Source of the DNA: Gammaproteobacteria bacterium
Lineage (GTDB): Bacteria; Pseudomonadota; Gammaproteobacteria; S012-40
Direction: 5' to 3'
Assembly (NCBI GenBank): GCA_029884425.1
Contig: JAOUHV010000003.1
Location: 37,402 to 101,401, forward strand
Length of the DNA stretch: 64,000 bases
Translations under genes and position numbers: made by a program
Notes under the pieces: model-generated
What the model saw: only the letters and a program-made list of their open reading frames with translations
The model's database searches: none
Told to the model about the DNA's origin: nothing
Part shown: positions 1 through 10,335 of the stretch, piece after piece
Layout of the letters: every line of letters starts with the position of its first letter
How positions within the stretch are numbered: the stretch's first letter is position 1

Positions 1-1445
<1,445 letters not shown>

Positions 1446-1547
1446 TCAAGCATAAAGGCTGAAGAAATTTATGTCTATGGTCTTGAATTTTTCATCCATG
1501 CCCCCATAACCGGCTGTATCAGTCAAAACAACAGAGGAGTGGTGGTG

Positions 1548-3431
1548 GTGACAACCGCACAAGCACAAAAAGAAACCTTGGGTTTCCAGACCGAGGTCAA
1601 ACAGCTGCTCAAGCTGATGATTCATTCGCTGTATTCAAACAAGGAAATCTTCCTCCGCGAATTGATTTCCAATGCTTCCGATGCCTGCGACAAGCTTCGC
1701 TTTGAAGGCTTGAAAGATCAGGCATTGTATGAAAATGATTCTGATCTGGGAATTTATGTAGGTATCGACAAAGATGCTCGCACCCTGACCATTCGTGACA
1801 ACGGTATTGGCATGAGTCGCGAAGAGGTGATTGATAATATCGGCACCATTGCCAAGTCCGGAACCAAACAATTTTTTGATGCACTGAGCGGCGATCAAGC
1901 CAAAGACGCCCAACTGATTGGCCAGTTTGGCGTTGGTTTTTATTCTGCATTTATTGTTGCCGACAAGGTGACGCTGCGTACGCGCCGTGCGGGAATGGGA
2001 ATTGAGCACGGCGTTGAATGGGAGTCCAGCGGTGAGGGCGACTATACCTTACAAACCATCGAAAAGGCGACGCGCGGTACCGAGATTGTTTTGCATTTGC
2101 GCGCAGATGACGATGAATTCCTTGAGTCCTACCGGGTACGCAGTATTATTCGCCGTTATTCCGACCACATTTCATTGCCCATCACCATGGACAAGCAAGG
2201 CGATGAGGCCGGCACAGAAACCGTAAACCAGGCATCCGCACTGTGGAAACGAGCAAAATCCGATATTTCTGAAGCGGATTACAACGAGTTCTACAAACAT
2301 TTATCCCACGATTATGAAGATCCCTTGGCGCATGTTCACACCCATGTCGAAGGCAATCAGAGCTACAGCTCATTGTTTTATATTCCGGAGCATGCGCCCT
2401 TTGATTTGTGGGATAGAGAACAACGCAAGGGCATTAAACTTTACGTCAAACGCGTTTTCATCATGGATGAAAGCGAGCACCTCATGCCGGCGTATTTGCG
2501 CTTTGTGCGCGGTCTGGTTGACTCGGATGATTTACCGCTGAACGTATCGCGGGAAATTCTGCAACGCAATAAAAATATTGATGCCATTCGTGGCGCGTCG
2601 GTGAAAAAAGTGTTGGGCCTGTTGGAAACACTTAGCCAGAGCGACGCGGAAAAATACGCCAGTTTCTGGAAAGAATTTGGCAATGTCTTGAAAGAAGGGC
2701 CTGCAGAGGACCCAAGCAGCCGTGACCGAATTGCCAAGTTGCTGCGTTTTGCGTCTACCCAAAGTGGCAGCGAAGAACAGACTGTGAGTTTGGCTGATTA
2801 CCTCGGACGGATGAAAGAGGGGCAGGACAAGATTTACTACATCACAGCCGACAGTTACGCAGCGGCGAAAAACAGTCCTCACTTGGAAGTTTTCCGCAAA
2901 AAAGGGCTGGAAGTGTTGTTGATGTCGGATCGCGTCGACGAGTGGCTGATGAGCTACCTGACCGAATTTGAAGGCAAGTCATTCCAGTCCGTTGCCAAAG
3001 GCGACCTAGATTTGGGCAAGCTGGAGGATGAAGCAGAGAAGGCTCAGCACGAAAAAGAGGCCAAGCAAGCAGAAAGTGTTGTTAAACGTCTTCAAACGGC
3101 TTTGGGAGACAAGGTCAAGGAAGTTCGTGTAACGCATCGTTTGACCAACTCGCCGACCTGCTTGGTGGTACAGGAACAGGACATGGCGGCGAATCTGCAG
3201 CGAATGCTCAAGGCAGCAGGGCATGCAGTTCCAACAAGTTTGCCCACCCTGGAAGTCAATCCGACTCACCCGCTTATTTTGCGGCTGGATTCGATGAGCG
3301 ACGAAAGTCAATTCGGTGACTGGGCGCAGATTTTGTTCGATCAGGCGATTCTTGCCGAGGGTGGTCAGTTGGAAGACCCGACCAGTTTCGTCAGTCGACT
3401 AAACCTGTTACTGGTCAATGCGACCGCGTAA
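1548..3431 (+). CDS. htpG: Chaperone HtpG (Hsp90 family)
   Basis: ATP-dependent cytosolic chaperone. The protein begins with the family hallmark [20 protein letters not shown], followed by the GHKL ATPase motifs [17 protein letters not shown] and [11 protein letters not shown], then the middle and C-terminal dimerisation domains. From this start it has 627 residues, close to the 624 of E. coli HtpG. The open frame continues upstream to an ATG at 1299, but that would overlap pgm and add about 80 residues with no family similarity. Four GTG codons in a row occupy 1539-1550, after AGAGGAG at 1532-1538. The third or fourth GTG (1545 or 1548) has correct spacing, so a GTG start is inferred. A strong intrinsic terminator follows the stop codon. 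Confidence 0.95.
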   Translation: MTTAQAQKETLGFQTEVKQLLKLMIHSLYSNKEIFLRELISNASDACDKLRFEGLKDQALYENDSDLGIYVGIDKDARTLTIRDNGIGMSREEVIDNIGTIAKSGTKQFFDALSGDQAKDAQLIGQFGVGFYSAFIVADKVTLRTRRAGMGIEHGVEWESSGEGDYTLQTIEKATRGTEIVLHLRADDDEFLESYRVRSIIRRYSDHISLPITMDKQGDEAGTETVNQASALWKRAKSDISEADYNEFYKHLSHDYEDPLAHVHTHVEGNQSYSSLFYIPEHAPFDLWDREQRKGIKLYVKRVFIMDESEHLMPAYLRFVRGLVDSDDLPLNVSREILQRNKNIDAIRGASVKKVLGLLETLSQSDAEKYASFWKEFGNVLKEGPAEDPSSRDRIAKLLRFASTQSGSEEQTVSLADYLGRMKEGQDKIYYITADSYAAAKNSPHLEVFRKKGLEVLLMSDRVDEWLMSYLTEFEGKSFQSVAKGDLDLGKLEDEAEKAQHEKEAKQAESVVKRLQTALGDKVKEVRVTHRLTNSPTCLVVQEQDMAANLQRMLKAAGHAVPTSLPTLEVNPTHPLILRLDSMSDESQFGDWAQILFDQAILAEGGQLEDPTSFVSRLNLLLVNATA

Positions 3432-3444
3432 TAAACGTGAAATC

Positions 3445-3471
3445 AAAAAGGGCGCTAAAAGCGCCCTTTTT
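3445..3471 (+). terminator. Rho-independent terminator of htpG
   Basis: An 11-bp stem (AAAAAGGGCGC with GCGCCCTTTTT) around a 5-nt loop ends in a T-tract, 13 bp after the htpG stop. The A-tract on the other arm could also end the minus-strand small gene at 3500-3580. Confidence 0.88.
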
Positions 3472-3499
3472 CATACAACCCCTCTTGAAAGGAACTGCG

Positions 3500-3580
3500 T
3501 TATACTGAAGCCAACGGTAGAATTGCAAACAACAGTACGGATAGAACAAACAACGTAATTGCAACGCCAGCATTACTCAC
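3500..3580 (-). CDS. 26-residue single-span membrane peptide
   Basis: A GTG-initiated reading frame encodes a 26-residue peptide starting MSNAGVAITLFV and ending LPLASV. Nearly all of it is one hydrophobic helix. A convincing ribosome-binding site, GAGAGGAGA, lies about 8 nt upstream on the minus strand. The stop codon sits about 29 nt before the bidirectional htpG terminator. I do not recognise a family. The good ribosome-binding site, the lack of any overlapping gene and the membrane-compatible composition make it likely real. Its ending (PLASV) loosely resembles the SLA ending of the two neighbouring microproteins, but a relationship is not clear. Confidence 0.55.
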   Translation of the reverse strand: MSNAGVAITLFVLSVLLFAILPLASV

Positions 3581-3745
3581 GAGTACTTCTCCTCTCTAAA
3601 ATACAAAACTTCTGTATTCAAACCGCCAAGGGAATGAATCGAACTCAAACGCATGTATAATACGCGCCCATGGGGTACCTCTCAGTACGCCCACAGGCCC
3701 ATAACCTTATAGAATGTCCCAAATCGACGCAAGTTTTAATATCAC

Positions 3746-3991
3746 ATGCAATGTAATATTTATAAAAGCCTAAAAAAACCAGACACTTACGTTTTTATTG
3801 ACAGCGATGCGAAGCTTGAAGAAGTGCTGCCGCCAACACTGAAACCCATCTTGGGTATATTGGAATTAGCAATGGTTTTGGATATTTATCCAGAAAAGAA
3901 GCTAGCTAGGGCACCGGCAACAGAAGTATTAGCCAATATAAAAAAGCAAGGATTCCATTTACAGCTGCCTCCCGAAAGGTTGCAACCGTAA
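3746..3991 (+). CDS. ycgL: YcgL domain-containing protein
   Basis: A small protein of 81 residues matching the YcgL family across its length. The signatures are IYKSLKKPDTYVFID near the N-terminus, a central ELAMVLDI segment and the C-terminal GFHLQLPPE. YcgL is a compact alpha/beta protein widespread in Gammaproteobacteria; its biochemical function is not established to my knowledge. No clear Shine-Dalgarno precedes the ATG. A second ATG two codons later is an alternative start. A TATAAT at 3656-3661 could be its -10 element, giving a leader of about 75 nt. The gene is followed at once by a strong terminator. Confidence 0.88.
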   Translation: MQCNIYKSLKKPDTYVFIDSDAKLEEVLPPTLKPILGILELAMVLDIYPEKKLARAPATEVLANIKKQGFHLQLPPERLQP

Positions 3992-3996
3992 AACAG

Positions 3997-4023
3997 AAAG
4001 GGGGCGATGTAATCGCCCCCTTT
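3997..4023. terminator. Bidirectional terminator between ycgL and a microprotein gene
   Basis: A perfect 11-bp stem (AAAGGGGGCGA with TCGCCCCCTTT) has a 5-nt loop. It lies 5 bp after the ycgL stop and about 20 bp beyond the stop of the minus-strand microprotein gene, so it can serve both. Confidence 0.85.
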
Positions 4024-4044
4024 AGCATGGTCTGCGGTAAAAAA

Positions 4045-4146
4045 TCAGGCCAAGGACATGCCGACAAACATCAGCGCCATGCAAAAGCCAAACAGGAAGA
4101 ACACGTAAACTGAGTCATCACTGGAAATATCGCGTCTTTGTGCCAT
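4045..4146 (-). CDS. 33-residue membrane microprotein (copy A)
   Basis: ATG-initiated frame starting MAQRRDISSDDSVYV and ending VGMSLA, with a hydrophilic N-terminus and one membrane helix from about residue 13 onward. GGAGA lies about 8 nt upstream. The gene ends just before a strong bidirectional terminator. Aligned from the C-terminus without gaps, it shares about 11 of 23 positions with the microprotein at 4427-4531. The shared pattern is D-x2-Y-V-x2-L-x3-C-x2-L-x2-V-G-x-S-L-A, so the two are probably paralogues. No known family is recognised. A role as a small subunit or regulator of a membrane complex is plausible but unsupported here. Confidence 0.7.
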   Translation of the reverse strand: MAQRRDISSDDSVYVFFLFGFCMALMFVGMSLA

Positions 4147-4173
4147 CTCATTTTCTCCACATTATTGTTTCTT

Positions 4174-4405
4174 GTTGGTTTGTTTGCCAGGTAAGCAAGC
4201 AACCATAAAAGTAGCGGACGTGGCACCAAGAAATCAATAGCAATCCCATAGAATGTTTATGGGTTAACGATAAAAGAAATCTATCGCTATTAGAGGCGGG
4301 GATTGGTTGGGGGCGGTATCTGCAAAGGGAGGAGGATATCCTCCTCCCTTTAATTTCGCTCACATGTCCGGTGATTTCGCTTGTTTACCTGGCAAACAAA
4401 CCAAC
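4174..4405. repeat. 27-nt inverted repeat pair flanking a spacer
   Basis: The 27-nt segment at 4174-4200 recurs in inverted orientation at 4379-4405 with a single mismatch. The core GGTTTGTTTGCCAGG is shared. The arms are about 178 bp apart. One arm lies upstream of microprotein copy A and the other just downstream of copy B. No transposase or clear target-site duplication is visible. It may be a leftover of a duplicated cassette, a small non-autonomous element, or a long-range regulatory stem. Confidence 0.7.
4324..4351. terminator. Perfect 28-bp palindrome, possible terminator
   Basis: A perfect palindrome centred at 4337/4338, with arms AAAGGGAGGAGGAT and ATCCTCCTCCCTTT. It lies about 75 bp downstream of the minus-strand microprotein gene ending at 4427. 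As RNA it would form a strong hairpin on either strand, but the T-tracts are short. A terminator or processing hairpin is the simplest reading; a protein-binding operator is possible. Confidence 0.5.
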
Positions 4406-4426
4406 GAGACCAGAGCTTGCAGGCAA

Positions 4427-4531
4427 TTAGGCCAAGCTTACGCCTACGATGCCCAGCACAGCACACATGATTGTCAAGTATGCAACGTACAGCAGGTCAT
4501 GTTTCATAATGTGGTTGTCAGTTTTGCTCAT
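4427..4531 (-). CDS. 34-residue membrane microprotein (copy B)
   Basis: ATG-initiated frame starting MSKTDNHIMKHDLLYVAYL and ending VGVSLA. The N-terminal 12 residues are polar and a single membrane helix follows. AGGGGA lies about 6 nt upstream, a good ribosome-binding site. It is a probable paralogue of the 33-residue protein at 4045-4146: the helix cysteine, the D-x2-Y-V segment and the V-G-x-S-L-A ending are conserved. Both genes lie on the minus strand about 280 bp apart. The function is unknown. Confidence 0.7.
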   Translation of the reverse strand: MSKTDNHIMKHDLLYVAYLTIMCAVLGIVGVSLA

Positions 4532-5094
4532 TGCAGTTCCCCTGTTTTTTATTATGCCCAGTTGCGCAACGGTGTGAATGGGTGCGCGGCCCAACATTAC
4601 CAAAAAATAAAAACATAATGCAATAGTTTTTTAGTCAGGAATAACCATTGCATTAATGTGTGTAATTATTATCCAACTGGTTGATTTATTGGAGTAAAAG
4701 AATAACTTATTAATTTCATAGGGAAATCTGAACTGCAGACGGATTTTAACTATCTACCTTGTAAATAAAATGGTTTATAAAAAACTATTTCGTCGATAAA
4801 TTTGTGCAATTCGGAACAGAATGTGCCTGCAGGTTTATATTGATGAAGCCACGAGCCTTAGATGGGCTTAAGGCGTGACTTAGTATGCTATTGGGAATAA
4901 TGTTCTGGTAAAACTCAATAAGTTACGATGTTGATGCAAACGGCTGATGTGATAGAGTTAGGTCAGTGTGATCGGTTAAAACTCTTCTAAAATGTTAACG
5001 ATGTACGTTTGAAAATTGACGGTTCCACTGGAAAATATGAGCCGTTTGGAGCCAGGAATTCAGATAGCTCACCATTAATTTTAAGGACAGACGC
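4532..5094. other. Gene-free AT-rich region
   Basis: About 560 bp with no convincing coding frame. It must hold the promoter of the minus-strand microprotein gene and that of the response-regulator gene. A GAGCCTTAGATGGGCTTAAG stem-like segment near 4854-4873 is the only structure noticed. A small RNA cannot be excluded. Confidence 0.5.
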
Positions 5095-5808
5095 GTGAAA
5101 ATTGCACTGCTTGAAGATGATGCCTATCAGGGCCAGTTGATGCAGCTTTGGTTGGAGGGAGCAGATCTCGAATGTGACTTGTTTGAAACCGGTGAAGCAC
5201 TGCTCGAGCGCATAAAGCGTGAGGATTATCACCTGTACATTCTTGATTGGGTATTGCCGGGTATGTCCGGAGACAAAGTCATGGAATGGGTCCGTAAAGA
5301 AAAGGGCTGGGATGTTCCAATCATTTTCGTAACCCAGCGAGACAGTCAAGAAGACATCGTGACAGCATTGCGTGCTGGGGCAGATGATTACATGATCAAG
5401 CCGGTGAAAGAGCCGGAATTGCTCGCACGGGTTGAAGCATTGTATCGTCGCATCAGCAAGGTCCAGCCTGAAGTACAAAAAATTGAATACGGAAATTACG
5501 AGCTTGACCGAGACACACGCACGTTCCGCTGGAAGAATGAGGTCATCGGGTTGACTCAAAAAGAATTTGATCTCGCCTGGCACCTTTTCAGCCGTATTGG
5601 TGAAATCACCGAACGCACCGAGATTATGAAGACAGTATGGGATACCAGTGCTGATTTAAAAACCCGTACGGTGGATATTCACATCAGCCGGCTGCGCAAG
5701 AAACTGGGCCTGAATGGCGAGGATGGTTTGCGTTTGACGGGGATATATAATCACGGTTATCGCTTGGAGAAAATACGCACCCCGGAAGTAGTAAGCAAAC
5801 AAGCGTAG
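5095..5808 (+). CDS. OmpR/PhoB-family response regulator
   Basis: DNA-binding response regulator of 237 residues. The receiver domain covers residues 1-120, with an acidic pocket (EDD, 7-9), the phosphoacceptor Asp51 in YILDWVLPG, a Thr at FVTQRDS and the conserved Lys in MIKPV. A winged-helix output domain covers about 130-230, with the recognition segment TRTVDIHISRLRKKL. It starts with GTG preceded by AAGGA. No histidine kinase gene is adjacent, so it is an orphan within this window and its target genes cannot be inferred. A terminator follows immediately. Confidence 0.92.
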   Translation: MKIALLEDDAYQGQLMQLWLEGADLECDLFETGEALLERIKREDYHLYILDWVLPGMSGDKVMEWVRKEKGWDVPIIFVTQRDSQEDIVTALRAGADDYMIKPVKEPELLARVEALYRRISKVQPEVQKIEYGNYELDRDTRTFRWKNEVIGLTQKEFDLAWHLFSRIGEITERTEIMKTVWDTSADLKTRTVDIHISRLRKKLGLNGEDGLRLTGIYNHGYRLEKIRTPEVVSKQA

Positions 5809-5832
5809 TTTCACGACACAACGTACAATGCC

Positions 5833-5865
5833 AAACAGCGGCTTGGAAAGGCCGCTGTTTGTTTT
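5833..5865 (+). terminator. Intrinsic terminator after the response regulator
   Basis: Ten-bp stem (AAACAGCGGC with GCCGCTGTTT), 8-nt loop, then GTTTTT. It lies in the 75-bp gap between the regulator gene and mnmC. Confidence 0.85.
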
Positions 5866-5883
5866 TCCACAGTAAGAACTTCG

Positions 5884-7830
5884 ATGGCACAGCATCAGAT
5901 CAGTCAACCGACATTGACCTGGCAGGACGGTGAACCTTTTTCCGAGGCCTATGGCGATATCTATTTTTCGCGAAGCAATGGCCTAGAGGAAAGTCGGCAC
6001 ATTTTTATTCACAACAGCGAACTGCCATCACGCTGGCATCGAAGTGGTCATTTTTGTATTGCTGAAACCGGCTTCGGTACTGGACTGAATTTCCTCGCCA
6101 CCCTAGAAGCATGGTTTTCCCAAGATTTTCCATCAACGAAACGCTTGACCTATCTGTCAGTCGAACTTCACCCATTGAGTTTTCACGACTTAAAACGAGC
6201 GGTCGCCCATCGTCCTGAGCTAGCCCGTTTTGCGGATGAGCTGCTGCGCGTGTATCCAACGGTTCACGTCAATGGTTGGCAGTGTTTGCTAATGTTCGAC
6301 GGACAAGTGACTTTGATGCTTGGGTTAGGTGATGCCGCTGACATGTATGAGCAGATGGATGTTGCCGTAGATGCCTGGTTTTTAGATGGCTTCGCGCCGG
6401 GGAAAAATCCACGCATGTGGTCAGATGCTTTGTTTGCCCAAATTGGTCGACTGAGCAAGGAAGGCACAAGCGTTGCGAGTTTTACCGTTGCGGGAACAGT
6501 GCGACGTGGATTGCAGCAGCATAATTTTTCGTTGCGAAAACCGGCTGGATTCGGCGGCAAACGTGAAAATCTTGCAGGCGTGAAATTGGCTGATACGCAG
6601 ACTTCTATGATGAATACACCTTGGTTTGCCCGACCAATCACGCCTTTGCCGATTAACAAAAAAATTATTGTTGTTGGCGGAGGTATTGCTGGTGTAACGA
6701 CGGCTCATCTGTTGAGTCTTCGTGGATTTGAGGTGCATTTGTTTGAACAGTACGATCGTCTGGCCACACAGGGCTCTGGCAATCGTGCTGGGTTGGTGTT
6801 GCCCAAGCTGACCAATCAGCCCGATGTTATCGGTATGTTTTACTTACACGCATTTCTGCAAACAGTGCAGTGGCTTGATGATTTGAAAGCCCGGTTTTCG
6901 GATCTATCGTGGCATAAAACGGGTGTACTATTGCGCCCAGACAAAAACCGATTTGAACACTCGCCAGCGTGGTTGCAAGAAGTTGGCGTATTGCGCGAAA
7001 TGCGAGAGCAAGATTTTCCCTGGCTTGCGCATGATGACGCAACTTCGCTGCAATTATGCGAACAGGCAGGTTGGTTGCAACCTTCATCGTTGATCAATAA
7101 ATTGATAGAAACCTCACCCTCATCACTACAGGTTAAAACCAATATTGAGGTGCGTGAAATACAATATGACCCTCAGTGCTGGACGCTGTTCACGTCTCAG
7201 GGTGAGCATCATGCCGATGCTATCGTGTTGGCCAATGCGAGCGGAATTGAGCGTTTATCGGCGGGAGAGCAATTGCCACTGTTTCGAAATTTAGGGCAAT
7301 TGGCGTATTTGCCGGACAATGCCCAGGTGTCGATGCCTGTTTCCGCGAATGGCTATATTATCCCCGGTGTAGATGGCAACTGTGTTTTAGGCGCAAGTTA
7401 CGAACATAATTTAAATAACATTGATCCACAAGAAAAACATCGGCAAACCTTACGCGGTCACTGGCAGCAATTGGTCGATGCGTCATTGGCCGATGGCAAT
7501 CATTGGCAAGATCGGGTAGGAGAACGATTTACCAGTCGCGACCATTTGCCGTTGGTGGGACCATTGGCGAACGTAAACGATTTTATGCAACAGTTCGCTG
7601 CAATATCTCAGGGTAAAACCGCTCGCTATTTTGAACCTAGCCGCTATCTGCCTAATTTGTACGTGAATGTTGCACATGGTTCACGCGGTCTGGTTACGGC
7701 GTATTTTTCAGCGCTATATTTGGCGGAGCTAATTTCCTGTGGGCAATCGATCTGGCCGAGGGCGACTGAACATCTGTTGCATCCATCGCGATTTTGGGTG
7801 AGAGAGTTGCGGAAAGGGCCGCGCAATTAA
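5884..7830 (+). CDS. mnmC: Bifunctional tRNA wobble-uridine modification enzyme MnmC
   Basis: Completes the mnm5s2U34 modification of tRNAs after MnmE/MnmG. The N-terminal half (to about residue 240) is the SAM-dependent methyltransferase, with GFGTGLNFLATL and WFLDGFAPGKNP. The C-terminal half is the FAD oxidoreductase that removes the carboxymethyl group, with the dinucleotide fold KIIVVGGGIAGVTTA near residue 260. Its 648 residues compare with 668 in E. coli. The stop codon TAA at 7828-7830 overlaps the bpt stop on the other strand within the sequence TTAA, so the two genes converge with no spacer. Confidence 0.96.
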   Translation: MAQHQISQPTLTWQDGEPFSEAYGDIYFSRSNGLEESRHIFIHNSELPSRWHRSGHFCIAETGFGTGLNFLATLEAWFSQDFPSTKRLTYLSVELHPLSFHDLKRAVAHRPELARFADELLRVYPTVHVNGWQCLLMFDGQVTLMLGLGDAADMYEQMDVAVDAWFLDGFAPGKNPRMWSDALFAQIGRLSKEGTSVASFTVAGTVRRGLQQHNFSLRKPAGFGGKRENLAGVKLADTQTSMMNTPWFARPITPLPINKKIIVVGGGIAGVTTAHLLSLRGFEVHLFEQYDRLATQGSGNRAGLVLPKLTNQPDVIGMFYLHAFLQTVQWLDDLKARFSDLSWHKTGVLLRPDKNRFEHSPAWLQEVGVLREMREQDFPWLAHDDATSLQLCEQAGWLQPSSLINKLIETSPSSLQVKTNIEVREIQYDPQCWTLFTSQGEHHADAIVLANASGIERLSAGEQLPLFRNLGQLAYLPDNAQVSMPVSANGYIIPGVDGNCVLGASYEHNLNNIDPQEKHRQTLRGHWQQLVDASLADGNHWQDRVGERFTSRDHLPLVGPLANVNDFMQQFAAISQGKTARYFEPSRYLPNLYVNVAHGSRGLVTAYFSALYLAELISCGQSIWPRATEHLLHPSRFWVRELRKGPRN

Positions 7831-8528
7831 AAATCAATCCAGCGCTCACCCTGAAATTGTTCAAGGGGCTGGTATTCTGATTTGTAGTTCATTTTTGCGC
7901 AATCTTTGATCCAGTAACCTAGATACAAATATTCACTTTGAGCAGCGCGAGCCAGCTCAACTTGTCTTAGAATCGCGTAACGCCCCAAACTTCTATCATG
8001 GCTGAGTTCGGGATCAAAAAAAGTATAAAACGCTGACCATCCCTGTTGAACAATATCCGTCACCGCTACCGCAATTAATTTATCTTGCAGGTAGGTCTCG
8101 ATAAAAACCGTGTTGCACCAATCGCTGGTCAGGAATTGGCGAAATTGTATTTCGTCAGTTTTGTCCATTGCACCACCGGCATGTCGCGATGAAATATAGC
8201 GCTGATACAACTCAAAATGTTCAGTTGTCAGCGCAGAACTAACGTTTAGCCGTAAATCCTGATTGCGTTTGAGGGTGCGTTTTTGATTGCGGTTTGGTTC
8301 AAATCGAGCAAGCGGAATGCGTAACGGGATGCATTCATCGCAGCCGGGACAATAGGGACGATAGACGTGCTCACCGCTGCGGCGAAAACCGTGGTCAATG
8401 AGTACACTGTAAATATTTGGGTTTAGCTGCGCGTCAGGATCGGCAAACAACGATACCGACGATCGATGCGGAAGATAGCCGCAACTGTGCTCGGCGCTGG
8501 CGTAAAATTTTAATTGTTGTACCGTCAT
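7827..8528 (-). CDS. bpt: Aspartate/glutamate leucyltransferase (arginyltransferase family)
   Basis: Transfers leucine from tRNA to proteins with N-terminal Asp or Glu, marking them for the ClpS/ClpAP N-end-rule pathway. The family features are the N-terminal CGYLP segment, the CPGCDECIPLRIP cysteine cluster, and the C-terminal GCN5-like fold with YLGYWIKDC and MNYKSEYQPLE. The start at 8528 gives 233 residues and creates an ATGA overlap with the aat stop. An earlier in-frame start at 8570 would add 14 non-family residues. It forms a coupled pair with aat, which is also an N-end-rule aminoacyl transferase. Confidence 0.93.
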   Translation of the reverse strand: MTVQQLKFYASAEHSCGYLPHRSSVSLFADPDAQLNPNIYSVLIDHGFRRSGEHVYRPYCPGCDECIPLRIPLARFEPNRNQKRTLKRNQDLRLNVSSALTTEHFELYQRYISSRHAGGAMDKTDEIQFRQFLTSDWCNTVFIETYLQDKLIAVAVTDIVQQGWSAFYTFFDPELSHDRSLGRYAILRQVELARAAQSEYLYLGYWIKDCAKMNYKSEYQPLEQFQGERWIDF

Positions 8529-9229
8529 ACGCCAGACCTGTTCCACACCGAGGCTTGTTGGCGACACCATTTGTGTAGCAGTGTGGAAAATTCTCGTCGG
8601 CTAACATTTTCTGCACCCAGGCTCAATAGGTGGTTGGTTGTCACCTGACAATCCACCAGCTTGCCGCCCCATTGCTTGAATTGTTCAATAAAGGACACGA
8701 ACGCAAATTTCGATGCATTGCTGCGACGACTGAACATCGACTCGCCAAAGAAAACTTTGCCTAAACAAACGCCGTAAAGACCGCCGATCAGCTCATCCTC
8801 ATCCCAGCATTCGATGGAGTGGGCGATTCCCATTTGATGCAATTGCAGATAGGCGTTAACCATATCTTCGGTAATCCAGGTGCCATTTTGTCCGGCGCGG
8901 GGATCACTGCAAGCACGCATGACGTGCTCAAAGGCTTGGTCAAAAGTAATTTGCCATGTGCTGCTGCGACAAAACTTTTTTAGCGAACGCGAAACATGCA
9001 GGCGTTCCGGAAAAAGCAGCAGTCGTGGATTGGGTGACCACCACAGAATCGGTTGGTCATGAGAAAACCAGGGGAATATACCTTGCTGATACGCCGCAAT
9101 CAGTCGCTGTGGCGATAAATCGCCACCAACCGCCAATAACCCGTCTGGATCAGTCATCGCCAATTCCACATCGGGAAAAACGACGGGGTCGTTGGGTTTT
9201 AAGTAGAGGGGGATGGATAACCTGGTCAT
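8525..9229 (-). CDS. aat: Leucyl/phenylalanyl-tRNA-protein transferase
   Basis: Adds Leu or Phe from charged tRNA to proteins with N-terminal Arg or Lys. At 234 residues it matches the usual length. The motifs FPDVELAMTDPDGLLAVGG, YQQGIFPWF, WWSPNPRLLLFP, HSIECW and GGLYGVCLG are characteristic. It overlaps bpt by 4 nt, so the two N-end-rule transferases are probably co-translated. It lies downstream of the trxB terminator. Confidence 0.96.
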   Translation of the reverse strand: MTRLSIPLYLKPNDPVVFPDVELAMTDPDGLLAVGGDLSPQRLIAAYQQGIFPWFSHDQPILWWSPNPRLLLFPERLHVSRSLKKFCRSSTWQITFDQAFEHVMRACSDPRAGQNGTWITEDMVNAYLQLHQMGIAHSIECWDEDELIGGLYGVCLGKVFFGESMFSRRSNASKFAFVSFIEQFKQWGGKLVDCQVTTNHLLSLGAENVSRREFSTLLHKWCRQQASVWNRSGV

Positions 9230-9230
9230 T

Positions 9231-9256
9231 AAAAAAGCGCCGGGTTATCCCGGCGC
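9231..9256 (-). terminator. Intrinsic terminator of trxB
   Basis: On the minus strand, an 8-bp stem (GCGCCGGG with CCCGGCGC) around a 4-nt loop is followed by six T. It lies 10 bp past the trxB stop and abuts the aat start codon, so aat probably has its own promoter or relies on readthrough. Confidence 0.85.
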
Positions 9257-9266
9257 CAATGTCATT

Positions 9267-10235
<969 letters not shown>

Positions 10236-10335
10236 TCATAAACTCCCGAACCTGAAATTACCCAAGCGGGTAATGTAATTAAAAATTTTTGCCGATAATA
10301 CTAACCAAGTTGACCACAACGGTAAAGGAAGGAAA

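Noticed and set aside
3601..3745. tRNA gene before ycgL
   Set aside because: No cloverleaf or T-loop motif (GGTTCGAATCC-like) could be found in the region.
4174..4405. Terminal inverted repeats of an insertion sequence
   Set aside because: The interval is only about 230 bp, has no transposase frame and shows no clear target-site duplication. Kept only as a repeat.
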